Positions 54,416-62,450 of a stretch of DNA of 62,450 nucleotides are shown piece by piece (the first letter of the stretch is position 1; each line of letters opens with the position of its first letter). The stretch covers positions 1 to 62,450 of the forward strand of contig QCQM01000002.1 of the NCBI GenBank assembly GCA_003212195.1, in the 5' to 3' direction. The notes beneath the pieces are model-generated. The model did not search any database and was not told where the DNA came from. It was given only the letters and a program-made list of their open reading frames with translations. The translations under genes and the position numbers were made by a program. The stretch is from Prochlorococcus sp. AG-449-O05. GTDB taxonomy: Bacteria > Cyanobacteriota > Cyanobacteriia > PCC-6307 > Cyanobiaceae.

Positions 54416-56493
54416 TGAAAAGCCAGGCTGATGTTTTTATAAATAGAGAATTAAGTTGGATTGAATTCAATAAAAGAGTACTCCTAACTGGTATGGAAAG
54501 TGAGTACAAAATCCTGGATCAAGTAAAATTCTGTTCAATTTTTAGCAATAATCTTGATGAATTTTTTATGGTAAGGGTAGCTTCATTAAAGGCTCAAGTT
54601 GAAGCAGGAATTTCTAAAAAAAGTATTGACGGACTAACCCCTAAAGAGCAATTAACAAAAATCAACAAGGAAGTAAAAAAATTAACTACTCTTCAAGAAA
54701 ACTATGTAAATAATGAATTAAATAATGAATTGAAAAAACAAGGTGTAATTTTAAAAAAATATAAGGATTTAAGCGAAAATCAAAAAAATTGGTGCGATAA
54801 CTTTTTTAATTCATCTATTTTCCCTTTATTAACTCCATTAGTAGTTGATCCAGCACATCCATTCCCTTTTATAAGTAATTTAAGTCTAAACTTAGCAGCC
54901 TTAATTAAAGACGGGGAAGATTCTAAACATCAGTTTGTCAGAGTCAAAATACCAACAAAAAATATAAATCGATTTATACAAATCCCCAATGAAATCATTC
55001 AAAATAGTGACAAAAGCTCTTACTTTTTCATAAGCGTTGAAGATTTAATTGGGAATAATATAAATACTTTATTCAACGGAATGAAATGTCTAAATTACTC
55101 TTTTTTTAGAGTTACAAGAGATGCAGATTTAGAATTAAAAGAACTCGAAGCGGATGACCTTCTTTTAGCGGTTGAACAAAGTTTGCAAAAGAGAAGATTA
55201 GGTGGAGACGTAGTTAGATTAGAAGTTGAATCGGATATGCCAAAAAATATTCTAAAATTGCTTGTAGAAAGTATCTCAATACAAGAAGAATACATATACT
55301 ATTGCAAAAGTTTATTAGGCCTTGATGATTTAAATCAGCTGACAAAAATTAATAGAAATGATTTGCAAGAAAATCTGCTAATTGGGAAAACTCACCCACA
55401 TTTAAAATATTTAGATTCGCCTTCAAACAAAACCCTCAATTCTATTTTTAATATTCTTAGGAAAAAAAATATTCTGCTTCATCATCCATACGACTTATTT
55501 AAAACTTCAGTGGAAGAATTTATAAACAGAGCAGCTGATGATCCACTTGTAATGGCTATAAAAATTACTTTATATCGAGTTTCCAAGGATTCGCCTATCA
55601 TTGCTGCTTTAATGAGAGCTGCAGAAAATGGGAAAGAAGTAATGACTCTTGTTGAACTAAAAGCAAGATTTGATGAAGACAATAATATTCAGTGGGCAAA
55701 ACAACTTGAACAAGCTGGAATTCATGTTGTCTATGGAATCATAGGATTTAAAACACATACAAAAATAGCTTTAATAGTTAGAAAAGAAAAAGGAAGATTA
55801 AGAAATTATTTTCATATTGGAACAGGTAATTATAACTCTAATACTTCAAGGTTTTATACAGATTTAGGATTACTTTCAACAGATCCTGAGATTGCATCAG
55901 ATTTACTTGAATTATTTAATTACTTATCAGGTTTTTCTAAACAAAAAAGTTATCAAAAATTATTAGTTTCTCCCTCATCAATGAGAAAGAAGTTTTTATT
56001 ACTAATAAATAGAGAAATTAAAAATGCAAAAGAAGGTAAAAAAGCTGAAATAATTGCAAAAATGAATTCTCTAGTAGACCCAGAAATAATTAAACTTCTT
56101 TATTTAGCTTCTGACTCTGGTGTAAAAATTAGTCTTATCGTCAGAGGTATTTGTTGTTTATATCCCCAAAGAAAAAATTTAAGTGAAAATATTAAAGTCA
56201 AAAGCATTATTGGGCATTTTCTTGAACACTCAAGAATTTTTTGGTTTTGTAATAACGATGATAATGAAGTTTTTATTGGGAGTGCAGATTGGATGAGAAG
56301 AAACCTTGATAGAAGGATAGAGGCTGTTACTCCAATAGAAGATTCCGAATTAAAATCTCAACTAAAATCTCTTTTGCAAACATATATTAAAGATGATTAC
56401 TTTTCTTGGATAATGAAAGAAGATGGTTCTTATTCAAAATATGCATTAAGCTCAGCGAATAATCGTTCACAAATTGATCTCGTAAAACAATAA
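54415..56493 (+). CDS. ppk1: Polyphosphate kinase 1
   Basis: FINRELSWIEFNKRVL, DPLVMAIKITLYRVSKDSPIIAAL, FHIGTGNYN, SADWMRRNLDRRIEAVTPI. Confidence 0.98.
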   Translation: MKSQADVFINRELSWIEFNKRVLLTGMESEYKILDQVKFCSIFSNNLDEFFMVRVASLKAQVEAGISKKSIDGLTPKEQLTKINKEVKKLTTLQENYVNNELNNELKKQGVILKKYKDLSENQKNWCDNFFNSSIFPLLTPLVVDPAHPFPFISNLSLNLAALIKDGEDSKHQFVRVKIPTKNINRFIQIPNEIIQNSDKSSYFFISVEDLIGNNINTLFNGMKCLNYSFFRVTRDADLELKELEADDLLLAVEQSLQKRRLGGDVVRLEVESDMPKNILKLLVESISIQEEYIYYCKSLLGLDDLNQLTKINRNDLQENLLIGKTHPHLKYLDSPSNKTLNSIFNILRKKNILLHHPYDLFKTSVEEFINRAADDPLVMAIKITLYRVSKDSPIIAALMRAAENGKEVMTLVELKARFDEDNNIQWAKQLEQAGIHVVYGIIGFKTHTKIALIVRKEKGRLRNYFHIGTGNYNSNTSRFYTDLGLLSTDPEIASDLLELFNYLSGFSKQKSYQKLLVSPSSMRKKFLLLINREIKNAKEGKKAEIIAKMNSLVDPEIIKLLYLASDSGVKISLIVRGICCLYPQRKNLSENIKVKSIIGHFLEHSRIFWFCNNDDNEVFIGSADWMRRNLDRRIEAVTPIEDSELKSQLKSLLQTYIKDDYFSWIMKEDGSYSKYALSSANNRSQIDLVKQ

Positions 56494-56593
56494 AAATAAT
56501 ATTGATTTTTATAACATTTTAAAAAATACTTAATATTTTAAAATTTTTTTTATTTTTATAAAAGTCTTTCATATCAATAGATTTGATGAAATT

Positions 56594-56619
56594 AAGACAA
56601 AAAAAATTTTTTTTGTCTT
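56594..56619. repeat. Perfect 26-bp palindrome AAGACAAAAAAAATTTTTTTTGTCTT
   Basis: Read directly; two 13-nt arms in the ppk1-sigma factor intergenic region; possible weak terminator or regulatory hairpin. Confidence 0.85.
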
Positions 56620-56698
56620 TAAAGTTTCAACGTAAAAGTAGTTTTTATTTCAATTTCAGTGCTAGCTTTTTAAAAAATCCATTATTTAGGAGGCCAGG

Positions 56699-58105
56699 GT
56701 GATGGGGATCCCTCTGGAATCTGGAAATAGTTCTTTGAACAAAAATTTCAAAGAACCTAGATTACCAAATACTACGAAACCTTCTCGCGTTTCGAATTTA
56801 AAGAATGCCAGTATATTGGCATCTGACATTAGTTCTTCGAACAAAAGTTTCAAAGAGCCTGAATTACCAATTACAACGAAATCTCCTCGTGCTTCCAGAG
56901 TTAAGAATGCAAGTAAACAACCTCGAAATAAGCGGAGATCTTCTTCAACCGATTCTATTGGTACTTACTTAAGTTCTATTGGAAGAGTTCCTCTTCTTAC
57001 TGGAGAAGATGAAATTAATCTTTCCAAAGATGTACAAGCTCTTAGAAAACATTTAGAGGAAATAGCTGAAAAACATGATATATGTGCAAATTGGCTAGAC
57101 AAGACAGAAATCAACAAAAATTTGGAAGTTTCTGAGTCTGCTGTAGATGCCGCAATAAATAATTCAAATACAATTAATGAGGTGCAAAAAGCATTTTCAG
57201 AAAACCCAGTATCACAAAATATAGATTCTGATTTACCTAATGAGTTAAAAAATGATTTTTCTGAAGCAATTTATATGAATTCTGATAATAGTAAAGAAAA
57301 ACAACAAAATTTTGGTAAGCTTTATCATTTCGCCTTAAATCTACACAAAAAAAATAGAAATTTCACTGATTATAAAAGACTCAAAAGATATCTTAAATCG
57401 AGAGATAAAATGATGACAGCTAACCTAAGATTAGTGGTAAGTGTTGCAAAAAAATATCAAAATCAAGGACTTGAGTTAATGGACTTAGTTCAAGAGGGAA
57501 GTAGAGGTCTTGAAAGAGCAGTGTATAAGTTTGACCATACAAAAGGATATAAATTCTCCACTTATGCATATTGGTGGATAAGACAAGGCATGACAAGAGC
57601 AGTTGATAACATGGCAAGGACAATAAGACTACCCATTCATATTGGCGAAAAGCTTTCTAAATTAAGAAAAACGACTATTAAACTGTCACAAACTTTAGGT
57701 AGAAGTCCAACTAGAGATGAATTAGCAAAAGCTTTAAAAATGGAACCTAAAGATTTAGATATTCTTATAGCTCAGAGTACAACATGCTCCTCTCTTGACG
57801 CACATGCAAGAGGAGAAGAAGACAGAAGTACTTTAGGTGAACTTATTCCTGATCCAAAGCATGATGAAATCTTAGAGGATCTTGATAGAAAAATGCAATG
57901 GGAAAAAGCGAAAGCTTGGATATCTGAACTAAATGAAAGAGAGCAAATTATAGTTGCTAAGCGTTTTGGATTAAATGACACAGAAACACACACATTAGCC
58001 CAAATAGGTAGAGATATTGGAGTTTCAAGAGAAAGAGTAAGACAGCTTGAATTTAAACTATTAAATAAAATGAAAACAAGAGCAGCTCATGAAAAAGTAG
58101 CTTAA
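56699..58105 (+). CDS. Group 2 (RpoD-like) RNA polymerase sigma factor
   Basis: [80 protein letters not shown] ribosome site upstream. Confidence 0.96.
   Translation: MMGIPLESGNSSLNKNFKEPRLPNTTKPSRVSNLKNASILASDISSSNKSFKEPELPITTKSPRASRVKNASKQPRNKRRSSSTDSIGTYLSSIGRVPLLTGEDEINLSKDVQALRKHLEEIAEKHDICANWLDKTEINKNLEVSESAVDAAINNSNTINEVQKAFSENPVSQNIDSDLPNELKNDFSEAIYMNSDNSKEKQQNFGKLYHFALNLHKKNRNFTDYKRLKRYLKSRDKMMTANLRLVVSVAKKYQNQGLELMDLVQEGSRGLERAVYKFDHTKGYKFSTYAYWWIRQGMTRAVDNMARTIRLPIHIGEKLSKLRKTTIKLSQTLGRSPTRDELAKALKMEPKDLDILIAQSTTCSSLDAHARGEEDRSTLGELIPDPKHDEILEDLDRKMQWEKAKAWISELNEREQIIVAKRFGLNDTETHTLAQIGRDIGVSRERVRQLEFKLLNKMKTRAAHEKVA
56711..56914 (+). repeat. Two diverged 102-bp tandem units in the sigma factor 5' coding region
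   Basis: Residues 5-38 and 39-72 align without gaps ([34 protein letters not shown] / [34 protein letters not shown]), about 20 of 34 identical. Confidence 0.88.
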
Positions 58106-58110
58106 TTGAG

Positions 58111-58752
58111 TTGATAAATTTCATTTTAATATTAATTTATATTCTTACTATATTTTTAGTAGCTATTGGTTTTAGAAGATTTAATTCAAACAATAAAGAA
58201 GTTTTAAGGAAAATAATACATATAGGAATTGGACCTCTAATTCCTTTTGCAAAATATTTAAAACTTGATCAAAATTCGGCTCTGATTTTTACAGGAATTA
58301 TTTTATTAATGGTGCTTATAAATTACACCTATAAATTATTTCCAACAATTGAAGACGTTGAGAGAAAAAGTTTTGGAACATTATTTTATTGTATTAGTTT
58401 ATTTATTTTGATTTGTCTTTTTTGGGATTTAGATCCATATGCATTAACTACTGGATTTTTTATAATGACTTTTGGTGATGGATTAGCAGGGTTAGTAGGA
58501 AAAAGCTTTAACTCCAAAAGTTGGATTGTTTTAAAACAAAAAAAATCTTTTTTTGGCACTTTGACAATGTTTTTAACAAGTTTGATAGTAGTTTGCTCTA
58601 TAGGATACGCCCAACAAAATAGTTTCAATTTAAATTATTTTACGATAGCATTTTTTGCGACTTTGCTTGAACAGTTTAGTTTTTTAGGAATAGATAATTT
58701 CATCGTTCCAATTTCTTCAGCATTATTTTTTAATTTTTTTATAACTAGCTAA
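58111..58752 (+). CDS. Phytol/dolichol kinase-like membrane protein (TTG start)
   Basis: Multi-span hydrophobic protein; RKIIHIGIGPLIPFAKY, ALTTGFFIMTFGDGLAGLVGKSFNSKSW, KKSFFGTLTMFLTSL. Confidence 0.83.
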   Translation: MINFILILIYILTIFLVAIGFRRFNSNNKEVLRKIIHIGIGPLIPFAKYLKLDQNSALIFTGIILLMVLINYTYKLFPTIEDVERKSFGTLFYCISLFILICLFWDLDPYALTTGFFIMTFGDGLAGLVGKSFNSKSWIVLKQKKSFFGTLTMFLTSLIVVCSIGYAQQNSFNLNYFTIAFFATLLEQFSFLGIDNFIVPISSALFFNFFITS

Positions 58753-59812
58753 GTGAATTGTACAAAATAGCGAGTAATTCTTTTGTTGTTTCTATACCTA
58801 TGCATGCATCTGTAATGCTTCTGCCAAATTGGAGATCCTCTTTATTTAAAAGTTTTTGATTTCCCTCCTTCAAATGACTTTCAAGCATAACTCCTAAAAT
58901 ATTTTTTTCACCATTGCTGATTTGAGAAGCTATATTTTTTAAAACTTCCGACTGTTTTCGGAAGTTTTTATTGGAATTACCATGACTACAATCAATCATC
59001 ACTTTATGGGGAAGATTACATTGCTGCAATTCAGATGAAATTCTTTGAACGTGTTCACTTTCGAAATTTGGGCCTTTTGAACCGCCCCTTAAAACAATAT
59101 GTCCATCAGGATTACCCGTAGTATTAACAATAGAAGCCATTCCATTTTCATTTACACCTAAGAAATGATGTGATTTTGAAGCTGACTGCATTGCATTAAT
59201 TGCAGTAGTAAAAGAACCATCAGTTCCATTTTTAAAGCCTATAGGCATTGATAATCCTGATGCCATTTCTCGATGAGTTTGACTTTCTGTAGTCCTGGCT
59301 CCTATTGCTGTCCAACTAATTAAATCGGCAATGTATTGAGGAACAATTGGATCTAGTAATTCTGTAGCAGAGGGAATGCCACGAGTTGCTAAATATGAAA
59401 GCAAACTTCTTGCCCTTCTTAAACCAGTATTAATATCATAAGAGTCATCTAGATGAGGATCATTTATCAATCCTTTCCAACCAATAGTTGTTCTTGGCTT
59501 CTCAAAATATACTCTCATGATTATTTCTAATTTATCTTTGTAAATTTCTCGGAAATTTTGAATATATTTTGAATATTCCTTTGCCGCCTCTATATCATGA
59601 ATTGAACATGGACCGACAATGACTAAAAGCTTCTGATCATTATGATGCAGAATATTTTGTATCGATCTTCTTGTTTTAGATACTGTATTAGCAGAGGCGT
59701 GATCTAAAGGTATATCATTATGTAATCTGCTTGGAGGTATTAATGGACGTGTTTCAACAACATGTAAATCTGATGTTTTTTCTAAAGCTGAATTATTTGA
59801 TGATGTCGTCAT
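58745..59812 (-). CDS. aroG: 3-deoxy-7-phosphoheptulonate synthase, type I
   Basis: VIVGPCSIHD-like LVIVGPCSIHDIEAAKEY, MRVYFEKPRTTIGWKGLINDP, ARTTESQTHREMASGLSMPIGFKNGTDG. Confidence 0.96.
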   Translation of the reverse strand: MTTSSNNSALEKTSDLHVVETRPLIPPSRLHNDIPLDHASANTVSKTRRSIQNILHHNDQKLLVIVGPCSIHDIEAAKEYSKYIQNFREIYKDKLEIIMRVYFEKPRTTIGWKGLINDPHLDDSYDINTGLRRARSLLSYLATRGIPSATELLDPIVPQYIADLISWTAIGARTTESQTHREMASGLSMPIGFKNGTDGSFTTAINAMQSASKSHHFLGVNENGMASIVNTTGNPDGHIVLRGGSKGPNFESEHVQRISSELQQCNLPHKVMIDCSHGNSNKNFRKQSEVLKNIASQISNGEKNILGVMLESHLKEGNQKLLNKEDLQFGRSITDACIGIETTKELLAILYNSLS

Positions 59813-59909
59813 TGATTAATTAAGAAGTTTGAATATTTAAAAAAGCATTTATGAATACTCTCCTTTTCAATATTAAAAATAACAATAGATTAGGCATTAA
59901 ACCTTACTA

Positions 59910-62450
59910 ATGAAGAATTTGGAAACATTGCTAAAAGATTATGCAGATCACGCAGCTGAAAGAGCTACCAAAGGTATACCTCCTTTGCCTTTAAATGCTG
60001 AGCAAACAAATTGTATTACGCAATTATTGGAACAAGATAGTACTTACGATTCATCTTATTTACTCGATTTATTAATAAATAGAGTACCACCAGGAGTTGA
60101 TGAGGCTGCTTATGTAAAAGCAAGCTGGCTTACGGCTATTGTTAATTCCGAAAAATATTGCAAATCAATTAATCCCGAAAAAGCAATTGAAATACTAGGG
60201 ACAATGATAGGCGGATACAATGTAAATTCTTTGGTTGAAATACTTAAAAGCGAAAATAGTGTACTTGCTAAAAAAGCGGCAGAAGTTTTAAAAAATATTA
60301 TTCTTGTTTACGACTCAGCTAATGAAATTTATGAATTATCTCAAAATAATTTTTATGCAAAAGAGGTTGTAAATAGTTGGGCGAATGCAGAATGGTTTAA
60401 AAATAAAAAAGTTCTAGAGAAAGAGATTACTTGTTTAGTATTTAAAGTTGACGGTGAAACAAATACAGATGACTTATCTCCAGCTGTACATGCAACAACA
60501 CGCCCAGATATTCCGATGCACGCATTAGCTATGTTGGAGTTCAAAAAACCTGATGGACTAAAGATTCTTGATAATTTAAAAAAACAAAATATACCAATAG
60601 CTTATGTTGGAGATGTCGTTGGAACTGGGAGTTCTAGAAAATCAGCTATAAATTCACTTATTTGGCATATAGGAGAAGATATTGCTTTTGTTCCAAACAA
60701 AAAAACAGGTGGAATAATAATCGGCAGCAAAATAGCCCCAATTTTCTTTAATACTGCACAAGATTCAGGAGCTCTACCAATAGAAGCTGACGTATCTCAA
60801 ATGAAAACAGGAGATATTATTAAAATATATCCCTATGAAGGGATTATTAAAAAAATTGAAAAAGATTCAAATACTGAAGAATTAATAAGCAAATTCGACT
60901 TGTATCCATCAACTCTTACTGATGAAATTCAAGCTGGCGGAAGAATTAATCTTATGATTGGAAGATCTCTTACAGACAAAATTAGAAATAAATTAGATTA
61001 TCAACCTAGTGAAATATTTACTAGACCACAAAATCCAGCCGAAAGTAATACCGGCTTTACTCAAGCTCAAAAAATAGTAGGCAAAGCATGCGGTTTAGAT
61101 GGGGTAAGACCAGGAATGACTTGTGAGCCAATTATGACCACAGTTGGTAGTCAAGATACTACTGGGCCAATGACTAGAGATGAACTAAAAGAACTAGCTT
61201 GTTTAGGGTTTACTGCAGATTTAGTGATGCAAAGTTTTTGTCATACAGCTGCGTATCCTAAACCAGTAGATCTTGTTACCCATAAAGAATTACCTGACTT
61301 TATATCTCAAAGAGGTGGAGTAGCTCTTAAACCCGGAGACGGCATAATTCATAGCTGGCTTAATAGAATGCTTCTCCCTGATACTGTTGGCACAGGTGGA
61401 GATAGTCATACTAGATTTCCTCTTGGCATCTCATTTCCCGGAGGCTCAGGAATTGTTGCCTTTGCCGCTGCAATAGGATCAATGCCATTAAATATGCCGG
61501 AATCTGTGCTGGTTAAATTTAAGGGAGAATTATTACCAGGAATCACTCTTAGAGATTTAGTAAATGCAATCCCTCTATTCGCAATTAAAAAAGGACTCTT
61601 AACTGTTGAGAAAGAAAATAAGAAAAATATATTCAACGGGAAAATTATGGAAATTGAGGGATTACCAAACCTAAAACTTGAACAAGCTTTTGAACTTACT
61701 GATGCTACTGCAGAACGCTCATGCGCTGGTAGTACGATACTTTTATCCCAAGAAACTGTACAAGAATACTTAAGAAGTAATATTTGCCTACTAGAAAAAA
61801 TGATTGAGAGCAATTATGAAGATTCAAAATCAATTTCAAGAAGAATAAATGATATGAAAAGTTGGTTAAAAAAACCATCATTAATTCAACCAGATTCAAA
61901 CGCTCAGTATGAAGAAATCATTGAAATTGATTTAGCAAAAGTAAAACAACCTATAGTTGCTTGCCCTAATGATCCAGATAATGTAAAAGAAATCACTGAT
62001 GTTGCAAATACAACTATTGACGAGGTTTTTATAGGTTCTTGCATGACAAATATTGGTCATTACAGGGCAGCTGCGAAAGTTCTTGAAGGTGTAAAAAATT
62101 TAAAATCTAAATTATGGATTTGTCCACCAACAAAAATGGATGAAGAAACTCTAAAAGCTGAAGGCTATTATAAAATATTCGAAGATTGTGGGGCAAGGTT
62201 AGAGTTACCAGGCTGTTCTTTATGTATGGGAAATCAAGCCAGGGTAGATGAAGGTTCCGTGGTATTTTCTACAAGTACAAGAAATTTTGACAATAGACTT
62301 GGCAAGAATGCACAAGTCTTTTTAGGTAGCGCTGAATTAGCAGCAGTTTGCGCACTTCTTGGCAAAATACCTGAAGTTGAAGAATATCAGGATATTACTA
62401 AAAATAAAATTAATCCATATTCAGATGAACTTTATCGCTATCTTCAGTTT
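59910..62450 (+). CDS. acnB: Bifunctional aconitase / 2-methylisocitrate dehydratase B, truncated by window end
   Basis: ATG at 59910; frame stays open to 62450 (847 codons), hence absent from the track. TDDLSPAVHATTRPDIPMHALAM, VGTGSSRKSAINS, GGDSHTRFPLGISFPGGSG, CSLCMGNQARV. Confidence 0.96.
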   Translation, partial: MKNLETLLKDYADHAAERATKGIPPLPLNAEQTNCITQLLEQDSTYDSSYLLDLLINRVPPGVDEAAYVKASWLTAIVNSEKYCKSINPEKAIEILGTMIGGYNVNSLVEILKSENSVLAKKAAEVLKNIILVYDSANEIYELSQNNFYAKEVVNSWANAEWFKNKKVLEKEITCLVFKVDGETNTDDLSPAVHATTRPDIPMHALAMLEFKKPDGLKILDNLKKQNIPIAYVGDVVGTGSSRKSAINSLIWHIGEDIAFVPNKKTGGIIIGSKIAPIFFNTAQDSGALPIEADVSQMKTGDIIKIYPYEGIIKKIEKDSNTEELISKFDLYPSTLTDEIQAGGRINLMIGRSLTDKIRNKLDYQPSEIFTRPQNPAESNTGFTQAQKIVGKACGLDGVRPGMTCEPIMTTVGSQDTTGPMTRDELKELACLGFTADLVMQSFCHTAAYPKPVDLVTHKELPDFISQRGGVALKPGDGIIHSWLNRMLLPDTVGTGGDSHTRFPLGISFPGGSGIVAFAAAIGSMPLNMPESVLVKFKGELLPGITLRDLVNAIPLFAIKKGLLTVEKENKKNIFNGKIMEIEGLPNLKLEQAFELTDATAERSCAGSTILLSQETVQEYLRSNICLLEKMIESNYEDSKSISRRINDMKSWLKKPSLIQPDSNAQYEEIIEIDLAKVKQPIVACPNDPDNVKEITDVANTTIDEVFIGSCMTNIGHYRAAAKVLEGVKNLKSKLWICPPTKMDEETLKAEGYYKIFEDCGARLELPGCSLCMGNQARVDEGSVVFSTSTRNFDNRLGKNAQVFLGSAELAAVCALLGKIPEVEEYQDITKNKINPYSDELYRYLQF

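Noticed and set aside
60353-61899. Minus ORFs in the last 2 kb of the window
   Set aside because: They are antisense to acnB, whose frame is open from 59910 to the window end.

Overview
The window reads as an AT-rich, tightly packed chromosomal segment of a marine picocyanobacterium, most likely high-light Prochlorococcus. That assignment is inferred from low GC, sqdB/sqdX, the acnB type and the compact layout; no search was run. I support about 55 protein genes and one tRNA-Val(UAC). I see no CRISPR array, transposase, prophage or obvious genomic island, and nearly everything is core metabolism or information processing. I found no clear new multi-gene system. The points most worth checking are: two A8 slippery tracts in dnaX that could give gamma-like short products; a group-2 sigma factor with a 34-aa tandem duplication and an enlarged region between 1.2 and 2.1; an Asn-rich tail ending in RTRRRRSAVTP on RNase J; a TCT repeat read as Ser4 on one strand and Arg4 on the other at overlapping gene ends; a Lys/Thr-repeat tail on trigger factor; an HTH-like unknown gene divergent from a desaturase; an ATP-dependent DNA ligase near a SprT-like gene; and a tRNA-Val 15 nt upstream of an IscA/ErpA gene. 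All eight convergent gene junctions are separated by 12 bp or less, or overlap.
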